In this document: positions 8,364 to 15,288 of the stretch, in pieces | How the letters are laid out: every line of letters begins with the position of its first letter | Numbering within the stretch: the stretch's first letter is position 1 | Origin: CAYSSG01 sp964433635 | GTDB lineage: Bacteria; Atribacterota; Phoenicimicrobiia; Phoenicimicrobiales; Stramentimicrobiaceae | Assembly (NCBI GenBank): GCA_964433635.1 | Contig: CAYSSG010000039.1 | Location: 1 to 16,221 of the forward strand | Length of the DNA stretch: 16,221 nt | Direction: 5' to 3' | Translations under genes and position numbers: made by a program | Notes under the pieces: generated by a model | Databases searched by the model: none | Seen by the model: the letters and a program-made list of their open reading frames with translations, nothing else | What the model was told of the DNA's origin: nothing

Positions 8364-8379
8364 TACACTGTACAGTGTA
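8364..8379. promoter_or_regulatory. Perfect 16-bp palindrome, probable repressor operator
   Basis: TACACTGTACAGTGTA is its own reverse complement. It lies about 13 bp beyond the -10 box of the promoter at 8392-8420, at roughly +7 to +22 of the expected transcript, and 30 bp before the binding-protein ATG. A dimeric repressor bound there would block transcription of the transporter genes. I found no second copy in the window, and no regulator gene is present to pair with it. Confidence 0.65.
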
Positions 8380-8391
8380 TCCTTTTTAAAA

Positions 8392-8420
8392 ATTATAGTA
8401 AACAATAAAACGATTTTCAA
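8392..8420 (-). promoter_or_regulatory. Near-consensus sigma-70 type promoter for TAXI gene
   Basis: On the minus strand the -35 box TTGAAA (8415-8420) and a perfect -10 box TATAAT (8392-8397) are separated by exactly 17 bp. The expected start site is near 8385, giving a leader of about 50 nt with the palindrome at its head. It is the best promoter seen in the window. Confidence 0.7.
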
Positions 8421-8453
8421 ATAATAAATTTGAATTATGTTGCCTAAATTTTC

Positions 8454-8474
8454 TTATGCCATGATTGTACCTCC
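8454..8474 (-). other. Strong ribosome binding site before ATG-GCA-TAA
   Basis: GGAGGT (8469-8474) is followed after six bases by ATG GCA TAA (8454-8462). The spacing is ideal for translation, yet the ORF has only two codons. It lies upstream of the transporter promoter, so only dapA read-through would transcribe it. It may be a relic of a gene start or a minimal leader ORF. Confidence 0.3.
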
Positions 8475-8503
8475 GGTATTTAATCTTCATATCTTAACGT
8501 TCT

Positions 8504-8538
8504 TTTTCAATATCTTCCCTGTCTTGGAATATTGAAAA
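8504..8538. repeat. Hairpin downstream of dapA
   Basis: Arms TTTTCAATAT (8504-8513) and ATATTGAAAA (8529-8538) pair perfectly, and TCC/GGA in the loop can extend the stem across a small bulge. It lies about 58 bp after the dapA stop. No T-run follows on the minus strand, so it is at best a weak or factor-dependent terminator, or an RNA-stabilising hairpin between dapA and the transporter genes. Confidence 0.5.
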
Positions 8539-8595
8539 TTGATTATTTTACATTCAACAACAATTTTTCATTAAATTAAAATATTTCCTGTTTGC

Positions 8596-9480
8596 TCATT
8601 TTTTAATTAGACCAAATTTGATTAAATCATTCTTTAATTTTTCTAAATTACTTCTACCCATCGGAGACATTGGTAAACGTAACTCACCTGAAGGAAGACC
8701 CATTAGTTTAGCACTTGTCTTAACTGGGATCGGATTTGTTTCATAAAACATGGCATTACTTAAAGGATATACGACTGAGAAGAACATATCTTTAGCTTTT
8801 TTATAATTTCCTTTTTCAAATTCACTGATCAGTATTGAAACCTCCTCAGGTATGATATTCGCTACAACCGAGATAACACCTTTCCCGCCAATAGACAATA
8901 CCGGTAGTAATAACTTGTCATCACCGGAAAGAAGGCTGATTTTATCCCCACAAAGGTGAAGGATTTGAGTCATCTGCTCCAGATTGCCACTGGCTTCTTT
9001 TATAGCAACAATATTATTTAGTTCAGCTAAAGAGGCCAAAGTTTCTGGAAGAAGATTCACTCCTGTTCGGGACGGAATGTTGTAAATGATGATGGGAATA
9101 TCAACTTCTTCAGCTATCTTTCTAAAATGCATGTAGAGACCACCCTGATTTGGCTTGTTATAATACGGCACAACAATCAGAACACCATCTGCCCCGACCT
9201 CTTTAGCATGAGACGTTAATTCCAAAGTTGTTTGAGTAGAATTTGTACCGGATCCAGCAATAATTGGAATCCTCCCATTGGCTGCAGTAACAGTAACTTC
9301 TACAACTCTTTTGAGCTCTTCATGGGTAAGAGTGGGTGACTCTCCTGTCGTACCACAAGAGACAATCCCACTGGTTCCCTTTTGAATATGAAATTCCACA
9401 AGCTCTTTAATACCTTCTTCATCAATCTCATTATCCTTTGTAAATGGTGTGATCATAGCAACTAAAGATCCCTCAAACAT
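8596..9480 (-). CDS. dapA: 4-hydroxy-tetrahydrodipicolinate synthase
   Basis: DapA condenses pyruvate with aspartate semialdehyde, the first committed step to diaminopimelate and lysine. It is a cytosolic TIM-barrel enzyme, usually tetrameric. The 294 residues carry every classical feature at nearly the E. coli numbering: GTTGE with T44 and T45, PYYNKP with Y107, IYNIPSRTG with Y133 and R138, AIKEASG with the Schiff-base K161, and LSGDD near 185-189. Length is typical. The start has a very strong site, GGGGAGGAG, just upstream. A likely promoter lies about 50-80 bp upstream, so it need not depend on the FAD-enzyme gene. It stands among catabolic-looking genes rather than lysine genes, so a role on a related semialdehyde cannot be excluded. 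The paralogue at 3411-4322 lacks these signatures. Confidence 0.92.
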   Translation of the reverse strand: MFEGSLVAMITPFTKDNEIDEEGIKELVEFHIQKGTSGIVSCGTTGESPTLTHEELKRVVEVTVTAANGRIPIIAGSGTNSTQTTLELTSHAKEVGADGVLIVVPYYNKPNQGGLYMHFRKIAEEVDIPIIIYNIPSRTGVNLLPETLASLAELNNIVAIKEASGNLEQMTQILHLCGDKISLLSGDDKLLLPVLSIGGKGVISVVANIIPEEVSILISEFEKGNYKKAKDMFFSVVYPLSNAMFYETNPIPVKTSAKLMGLPSGELRLPMSPMGRSNLEKLKNDLIKFGLIKK

Positions 9481-9532
9481 ATCTCCTCCCCTTTCTTACT
9501 CTATGGTTTTAAATCCATTGAGGAATGTTTAC

Positions 9533-9562
9533 CTTATACTTTATTTGTTCATATGCTTTCAA
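9533..9562 (-). promoter_or_regulatory. Probable dapA promoter
   Basis: On the minus strand TTGAAA (9557-9562) and TATAAG (9533-9538) are 18 bp apart, in the 249-bp space before dapA. Transcription would start near 9526, about 45 bp before the dapA ATG. Both boxes match the consensus at five of six bases. Confidence 0.45.
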
Positions 9563-9729
9563 GACATTCTTATCTGTTTTGTTCCTCTTAATAATTTCGG
9601 TAACCATTATTTTTCTTGTTTTTCAGAAAAAAATCTTTAAGCTGTTTCCCAGTACCAATAGTGATGACCTATCTTCAAATGAATATAACAAAGAATTTAT
9701 TTAGTTTTGCGATGCACCTTTATCTGGAT

Positions 9730-10896
9730 TTATTCTCTTTGAAACCGTTCCAGACAAAAATCATCAATAGGAATATGCGTTTTACTATCTAAAATAATCT
9801 CAGAAATGAGCTCACCGGTAATCGGTGATAAAGCAATACCATCCCCTTCATGACCCGCTGCCATAATAAATCCCTTCAGGTTTTTTACTTTGCCTAAAAT
9901 CGGCAATCCGTCAGTTGTATAGGGCCTTAATCCCGCAAAAGCCCTTATGATACACACATTCTTTAGCCTGGGAACAATCTTAATGTTATCTTGTGCAATT
10001 TTACACATTCCCTGATATGTCACCTTATCATTAAAACCTGCAAATTCACGGGTAGAACCAATCAATATATTGCCATTTGCTGTGGAATCTAAACTTGTAT
10101 TAATAATTTCCAAACTTGCGTCATTGATAAGATTTGGATTAAATTTCACAGCAATATATCCTGCTGAATTGATTACCGAACTATTTAAAATTCTGGGAAT
10201 GACTTCTGTAACTAAAATCTGCCCTCTTCTAGGTTGAATGGGGATATCCAGATTAACCATTTTGCCGATTTCAGGTGCATAAATGCCACATGCATTGACA
10301 ATAATATTTGTCGATATTTTTCCTTTATCAGTACAAACAGCTGCAACGCGATCTGATTTTACATCAATATTAACTACTTTGGTATGTGTAAAAATATTAG
10401 CGCCATATCTTTTCGCAGTTGAAGCAAAAGCATAGGTGAGATAAATAGGATTTACCTGGGCATCCATAGGAGAATAGGATGACCCGATCACTTCCGGAGA
10501 TAATTCAGGCTCTCTTTCTAATGTTTCCTTCTGATTTAACAAGGTAATATCCAAGCCGGCTTTTTTTTGTTCTCCGACAAATTTTTGCATAGCAGCAAGC
10601 TCTTCTAGCCTTGTAATGACGATCACGCCACCACGATTACGGTACTCTATGTCATAATCAAATTCTTGAATTAATTCGGAAAACTTTCTGGCACTTTCAA
10701 GGGCTAACCGTAAATGAATCCCGGGTTTCTTTGCTTGAAGGAGAATGGATCCTTCACAACTACTAGAAGTACCTGAAGCAATACCTCCCTTATCTAAAAG
10801 CACAACATCTGTTTTTCTTTTAGCTAAATAATAAGCAATTGAAGCACCAGTAACTCCAGCTCCTATAACGATAACATCTGCTTTTCTGGGTAGCAT
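9730..10896 (-). CDS. FAD-dependent amino-acid oxidase/dehydrogenase (DAO family)
   Basis: This 388-residue protein belongs to the DAO superfamily (glycine oxidase, sarcosine oxidase beta, HcnC, D-amino-acid dehydrogenase). The N-terminal dinucleotide-binding motif is VIGAGVTGASIAYYLA (G12, G14, G17), with D35 at the end of the second strand, where Glu is more usual. SGTSSSCEGS (41-50) matches the family FAD loop. The C-terminal flavin-contact segment GLRPYTTDGLPILG and AAGHEGDGIALSP are typical. It should oxidise an amine or amino acid to an imine, passing electrons to oxygen or, in an anaerobe, to an acceptor such as quinone or a redox protein. A helper subunit is not encoded nearby. An imine product fits the presence of RidA and DapA-family enzymes. 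AGGAAGG precedes the ATG. Confidence 0.85.
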   Translation of the reverse strand: MLPRKADVIVIGAGVTGASIAYYLAKRKTDVVLLDKGGIASGTSSSCEGSILLQAKKPGIHLRLALESARKFSELIQEFDYDIEYRNRGGVIVITRLEELAAMQKFVGEQKKAGLDITLLNQKETLEREPELSPEVIGSSYSPMDAQVNPIYLTYAFASTAKRYGANIFTHTKVVNIDVKSDRVAAVCTDKGKISTNIIVNACGIYAPEIGKMVNLDIPIQPRRGQILVTEVIPRILNSSVINSAGYIAVKFNPNLINDASLEIINTSLDSTANGNILIGSTREFAGFNDKVTYQGMCKIAQDNIKIVPRLKNVCIIRAFAGLRPYTTDGLPILGKVKNLKGFIMAAGHEGDGIALSPITGELISEIILDSKTHIPIDDFCLERFQRE

Positions 10897-11125
10897 TATA
10901 CCCTACCTTCCTGTGTCATCAGTTTCTTTATCTTTTAAGGGATAGAAATAAATGAAAAACGCTTTTATTAAAAAATAATAATTTCTGATATCCTATTTTT
11001 TTATCATTCTGGCAAAAAAGGCAAGATGTAATATCATGATAATTTGTAACACTATTTTGGTTTCATATCATACTGTCATATCTGCGTGACTCATGAAATA
11101 TCTTAGGATTGGCTGGAAAATCTCT

Positions 11126-11524
11126 TTAGTCTGAATTAAATATTTCACAAAAGAGATCAAAATACTTTTCTAAAGCTAAAGTACCTGCAAACACATGCTC
11201 TCTTCTGCCGTGATATTCTTTAAACTCAACCTCGATAACTGTTCCATTATCCTCTCTGATTTCGCCTTCAATTGTAAGAGAGAAATTGGGTGGAAAATCT
11301 TTAAGCATACTATTTCTAGCCCAAAATTTTATTTTATTTATAGTTTTAGAAACTTTTTGATCTTCTTTTACAATAAGATATATTCTGTCTTTTTCTTCAA
11401 AAACAAAATTTTCTTTTTTGAAAAATTCTTGAACACTATTGAAAACTTCTTTGATATCTTTCTCAGGATAGATTACAGCTTGCATAGTAGAAATTATACT
11501 CTCCTTATTCCAAAAATCTATCAA
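11126..11524 (-). CDS. Small conserved-looking protein of unknown function
   Basis: This ORF has up to 132 residues, with no signal peptide and no membrane segment. It alternates charged and aromatic residues in a plausible alpha/beta pattern: VFNSVQEFFKKENFVFEEKDRIYLIV, cut here, continues to SLTIEGEI and VIEVEFKEYHGRREHVF. The family is not recognised. The frame opens with TTG at 11522-11524 after a weak AAAGAG. The first ATG (11483-11485) would give 119 residues, but AAGGAG lies 15 bases before it, further than usual, so the start is uncertain. It stands 229 bp before the FAD gene and 357 bp after the serine-dehydratase gene, and an inverted repeat (11586-11605) lies upstream. A plus-strand ORF of similar length overlaps it but reads like a low-complexity Phe/Ile-rich shadow. 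Confidence 0.55.
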   Translation of the reverse strand: MIDFWNKESIISTMQAVIYPEKDIKEVFNSVQEFFKKENFVFEEKDRIYLIVKEDQKVSKTINKIKFWARNSMLKDFPPNFSLTIEGEIREDNGTVIEVEFKEYHGRREHVFAGTLALEKYFDLFCEIFNSD

Positions 11525-11881
11525 GTAAACTCTTTCAGTTTTAACTCGTTTTTCTAAAAATGATATTACAAAATTATTTAATATATTGACTTGTTAACAA
11601 GACAATTCTTCCTGAAATAATTTCTTTACTTGAAGCAAATAAGAATTTGTATATTTTACATATTCTTAAATTGCATTAAAGCACATTTGGTAAAATATTT
11701 TAACGATTAACGTATCCGCATCTTAGTTTTATAGCCATTTTTATAAAATTATTTTAATGATTTGATATTCATATTAAGTTTATTAATATTTTATTTATTA
11801 ATGTGAAATTTCATAATAATAGCAAGAAATTTGACTTCAATTTTATGGAATAGACAATAGAAAAAAAATTAATAAAAGTTT
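11525..11881. other. AT-rich spacer with an operator-like inverted repeat
   Basis: This 357-bp region contains no gene. At 11586-11605, TTGACTTGTTAACAAGACAA forms a 20-bp inverted repeat with one mismatched pair around a perfect 12-bp core, CTTGTTAACAAG (11590-11601). It lies about 60-80 bp before the small gene ending at 11126 and may be its operator. I see no clear terminator after the serine-dehydratase gene. Confidence 0.35.
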
Positions 11882-13462
11882 CTACATCATTGATTTTATC
11901 TTTTTCCTCCATTCTCTTTTCAGTTTTCTTGCTGTCTTTGTGATTGACAAACCTCCTTTTTGTGTATTCTTTAAAGCAAATGGCATAAGATCCTGAACGT
12001 TTTTTAATGCCATGATCACTTCATCAAAAGGTATAACACTTTCAATATCAGCTAAAGCCATCTCTGCAACAGCTAAGGCGTTAACAACTCCAATAACATT
12101 TCTCTTAATACATGGGACTTCAATAGAGTTAGCTACTGTATCACATGTTAAACCTAGAATATTTTTTAAAGCAAGTGCAGATGCATTGATTACTTGCTGA
12201 GGATTCCCACCAGCGAGCTGCACTAATGCTCCTGCAGCCATACTTGAAGCAACCCCTACCTCAGACTGGCATCCACCTGCAGAACCTGACAATGAAGCAA
12301 TATTGGCAATCAACACTCCTATCACTGCTGCAACTGATAAGGCGTCAATAACCTCTTGTTCTCCTGAATTCAATCTCTCTACCATGGTAATCATTACCCC
12401 CGGGATTACGCCTGAAGAACCACCCGTGGGAGCTGCTACAATTCTTCCCATCGTACTATTCACTTCCATTGTAGCCAATGCCCTTGAAACTGCTAAGGGA
12501 ATAAGTTTTCCTGTAATGGTTTTTCCTTCTTTATAAGCTTTATAAATCTTTCTTGAATCATTCCCAACTATACTGTCAAAAGGTCTATTAACTCCATTTA
12601 GACCTTTTTTACTTGCACTTTTCATGGTGATCCACATCTTCTTAAACATATTCCTTATCTCTTTTTCGCTTAAACTACTCCTTTTGGATTCATATCTTAT
12701 AATTGCTTCAGGTAATCTTATATTTTGTTCCTCTACAAATGCCAGCATTTCTTTTGCTGTACTGAATAAAGGAGAATGGTCTTTTAATTTATATGGATAC
12801 AAACATTTTATAAGACTTATCAATTTAATATCTTTAATGTTATTTAACATTTTTAAATCTGTATCATCTGGCATTTGATCAAGATAAACACAAAGCAATA
12901 TTTTCAATTTTGACTGTACAATATCCATTCCGATCATGTTTTTTTTAAATAATTTTTTAATCATCTGAACAATGTAGTGTTTTTTCTCTTCTTCAGTGAT
13001 GATCATGACCATATCATTATTCGCCTGAAGATTTACATAAAATTCACCTATTCTGTGTACCAGAATTTCTCCCCCTCCTGGTGATATTCCCTCGATTTCC
13101 ATTGAATGAGATTTATTTTTAAGAAGCATTTCCATGGTATTGGGATCTTTCTTGAAAGATCTTATAGTCTTAACAGCAATTTCAATATTTTTCTTTTTGG
13201 CAATTTCTAAAGATTTGGAAATTCCCTCATTATCAACATCCATCTCAAGCAAACCAGCAACAATGGCTACATCTGTTTTCTGACCTTTATAAGTTTCAGC
13301 TAGTGGACCATAGAACTTTAAAATCACTTCAGAAGGTTCTTGCCCAAAAATCATTCTCGCCATTCTCCCGATTCTTACTGCTCCCGCCACATGATTACTG
13401 GATGGTCCTATCATGATCGGACCTAAAATATCAAACAGACTTAATACTCTTTTTTCTGACAT
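11882..13462 (-). CDS. sdaA: L-serine dehydratase, single-chain, Fe-S type
   Basis: This enzyme deaminates L-serine to pyruvate and ammonia with an oxygen-labile [4Fe-4S] cluster, through a 2-aminoacrylate intermediate. From the chosen start it has 526 residues. The beta domain opens with SLFDILGPIMIGPSSNHVAGA (cut: residues 8-27). An ACT-like segment follows near 140-215, then the alpha domain from about 290. Cluster cysteines are C398 (GGCQSEVG), C440 (GLTCDTV) and C451 (VPCIKRN), with the 42- and 11-residue spacing of the family. PTGGSSGVIPG is present. The C-terminus ends KSMM without the cysteine that caps the active site in the Legionella enzyme. AGAAGGAAA just before the ATG at 13460-13462 fixes the start; a longer reading to 13489 lacks a site. 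It lies 75 bp after the second racemase gene. Confidence 0.92.
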   Translation of the reverse strand: MSEKRVLSLFDILGPIMIGPSSNHVAGAVRIGRMARMIFGQEPSEVILKFYGPLAETYKGQKTDVAIVAGLLEMDVDNEGISKSLEIAKKKNIEIAVKTIRSFKKDPNTMEMLLKNKSHSMEIEGISPGGGEILVHRIGEFYVNLQANNDMVMIITEEEKKHYIVQMIKKLFKKNMIGMDIVQSKLKILLCVYLDQMPDDTDLKMLNNIKDIKLISLIKCLYPYKLKDHSPLFSTAKEMLAFVEEQNIRLPEAIIRYESKRSSLSEKEIRNMFKKMWITMKSASKKGLNGVNRPFDSIVGNDSRKIYKAYKEGKTITGKLIPLAVSRALATMEVNSTMGRIVAAPTGGSSGVIPGVMITMVERLNSGEQEVIDALSVAAVIGVLIANIASLSGSAGGCQSEVGVASSMAAGALVQLAGGNPQQVINASALALKNILGLTCDTVANSIEVPCIKRNVIGVVNALAVAEMALADIESVIPFDEVIMALKNVQDLMPFALKNTQKGGLSITKTARKLKREWRKKIKSMM

Positions 13463-13537
13463 TTGTTTCCTTCTCGCAATAATTTTCAATCAATAAACTG
13501 AGCTATTTTCATAGAGATATTATTATGCAGGCTCAAC

Positions 13538-14412
13538 TTAATATTCTTTCCCTTCAACTGTATTGTTAACAAAATTCGTAAGCGTAACGATATCAAATAC
13601 TGGACGGCCGGTTACCTGTTGAACTGCCTNNNNNNNNNNNNNNNNNNNNNNNNNNNNNNNNNNNNNNNNNNNNNNNNNNNNNNNNNNNNNNNNNNNNNNN
13701 NNNNNNNNNNNNNNNNNNNNNNNNNNNNNTTCGTAAGCGTAACGATATCAAATACTGGACGGCCGGTTACCTGTTGAACTGCCTTGGCATATGGTGGCAT
13801 ATTTGTGCATTCAAAAACAAAGGCGCCAATCTCAGGGTGTTGCTCAATCATTAATTTACTGACAGTGATCATCTCACTGCTGACCAGCTCTTCATCTAGG
13901 ACGCTTTTATTTAAAACGAAAGATTCATAAAAATTTGAAAAATTCTGCATACCATAAATCACTACATTAAAATCTCGGGTAGACCATCCCACAGCACTAA
14001 AATGTTTTTCAGTAAGATAGTCCGAGTTAGCGGTAAGAATTCCTACTTTTTTTCCTCTTCCTATCAGATTAGAAACCAGGGGTACCTGAAGTAAGCTTGA
14101 AGTAAAAATTGGTATATTTACAGATTGTGCCATCTCTTTCTGAAATAGAGCTAAAAAACCACAGCTTGTTGTGATTGCTTTTACTCCCTGTTTTTCTAAA
14201 TATTTGGCAGCTTTAATAAATGGCTCAAGCAGTGTCTTATCACCGTTTATAACACGTTGGGAGTTAGCACCTTTCACAATTTGATACATTATGGGAAACT
14301 GAAATGTGGTAGAATTTCCTATATCTCCTTTAACCCTAGGAAATTTAGTATCTAATAAAATAATTCCTATCGGGATTCCATAAACTGTCTGTCCGCCATG
14401 AATAATACTCAT
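13538..14412 (-). CDS. Asp/Glu racemase-superfamily protein, split by a false gap
   Basis: This is a cofactor-independent two-cysteine racemase fold protein. The candidate catalytic pair is C84 (AITTSCGFLA) and C202 (FVFECTNM). As printed, the frame is interrupted by 100 N. The 55 bp on each side of the gap are identical, and merging them continues the frame as FDIVTLTNFVNNTVEGKEY to a TAA at 13538-13540. The whole protein is then 239 residues, the same size as its neighbour and aligned with it to the last residues. The ATG overlaps a good site (GAGGTGGAG) lying within the end of the upstream racemase gene, 9 bp away, so translation is coupled. The family includes Asp, Glu and hydantoin racemases and maleate isomerase; the exact reaction is open. 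Shared DTKFPRVKGDIGN marks both as one subfamily. Confidence 0.85.
13575..13629. repeat. 55-bp overlap, left copy (assembly duplicate)
   Basis: Identical over 55 bp to 13730-13784. It ends exactly at the N gap, while the other copy begins exactly after it. This is the mark of two contig ends sharing one k-mer, not of a biological repeat. Confidence 0.93.
13630..13729. other. Assembly gap of 100 N (probably false)
   Basis: A placeholder gap inside the second racemase gene. Because the flanks overlap by 55 identical bases and the merged frame is intact, probably no sequence is missing; 155 bp of the printed sequence would then be artificial. Confidence 0.9.
13730..13784. repeat. 55-bp overlap, right copy
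   Basis: Second copy of the sequence at 13575-13629. It codes for the C-terminal segment from AVQQVTGRPV to TLTN of the racemase. Confidence 0.93.
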
Positions 14413-14421
14413 ATCTCCACC

Positions 14422-15144
14422 TCAAGAATTTCTTAAAGTCGCATTTACAACCATTTCTACAGTGTTAACAATATGAAATACGGGAAGGCCAGTAATGCCA
14501 CTAATCACATGAGACCAGGGTACAAAATTTGTACATTCCAAAACCAGGGCTTTTACTGAAGAATCCTGTTTCACTTTTTCTGCTAACTGTTTAATATCAT
14601 TTTCCAGCTCCAGCAGGTTAGCCTCTTCCTGGTTCCCAATAAAAACCTGTGGAAAGATTGCATCTTTATTCATACCAAAGATCTTTACATCAAAATCACT
14701 TTGAGACCATCCAACGCCTTGAAAATGTTTTTCAGTAAGGTTTTCTGCACGTTCAGTCAGGATACCCACTCTTCTGCTTCCAACAATACTTGAGACAAAA
14801 GGTATAGTTACTAATGCAGACGAAACAAAAGGTACTGAAAGGTGTTTAGAAATGTGATTTTGAAAGATAGCTAAAAATCCACAGCTTGTAGTAATTGCCC
14901 TTACTCCAAAAGATTCAATTGATATGGCTGCATCAATAAACTGTAGCAAAGTTTCCTTAAAAGGTTCTTTTCCCATGATTTTATCAGGAATAACATTCTC
15001 TACTAAAAGATATTTTACAGGAAAAGGCCAGGTTTTGGCGTTTCCGATATCCCCTTTTACCCGTGGGAATTTTGTATCAAGCATTAAAATTCCCAAAGGT
15101 TGCGATTGATAAAAAATGCTCTTATGAATCAACAAAATAGTCAT
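14422..15144 (-). CDS. Asp/Glu racemase-superfamily protein (first of a tandem pair)
   Basis: This protein has up to 240 residues. The two putative catalytic cysteines are C88 (AITTSCGFLA) and C204 (LVLECTNF), each in the motif expected for the two half-domains of Asp/Glu/hydantoin racemases. LGILMLDTKFPRVKGDIGN near the N-terminus and LTEKHFQGVGWS are shared with the following gene, so the two arose by duplication. The ATG at 15142-15144 touches AGAGGAG with no spacer. The TTG three codons on (15133-15135) is better spaced, and its protein would align better with the paralogue's start, so the true start may be there. Racemase or isomerase activity is inferred from the family; the substrate is unknown. 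It lies 144 bp after the DapB-like gene. Confidence 0.85.
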   Translation of the reverse strand: MTILLIHKSIFYQSQPLGILMLDTKFPRVKGDIGNAKTWPFPVKYLLVENVIPDKIMGKEPFKETLLQFIDAAISIESFGVRAITTSCGFLAIFQNHISKHLSVPFVSSALVTIPFVSSIVGSRRVGILTERAENLTEKHFQGVGWSQSDFDVKIFGMNKDAIFPQVFIGNQEEANLLELENDIKQLAEKVKQDSSVKALVLECTNFVPWSHVISGITGLPVFHIVNTVEMVVNATLRNS

Positions 15145-15288
15145 CTCCTCTTAATGCTTGTTTAAATACCTTATTAAATTCACATATTCATTAGTCTATT
15201 CAATAAATCTAAATACTATCTCTGACTTCAAACATGATTTAATTGATATAGAAAAATGAGTGAAATCTGGATGATTTACTGTTTCATT

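Noticed and set aside
9509..9607. Minus-strand 32-codon ORF (MVTEIIKRNK...) just before dapA
   Set aside because: It has no Shine-Dalgarno sequence and overlaps the probable dapA promoter. The Lys/Asn-rich composition is what AT-rich noncoding DNA gives.
11195..11557. Plus-strand 120-codon ORF rich in Phe, Ile and Asn
   Set aside because: It mirrors the better-composed minus-strand gene at 11126-11524; its composition is typical of an antisense shadow, and all neighbours are on the minus strand.
13575..13784. Reading the 55-bp duplicate as a genuine direct repeat or attachment site
   Set aside because: Both copies abut the N run exactly and the merged frame is intact, which points to an assembly overlap.
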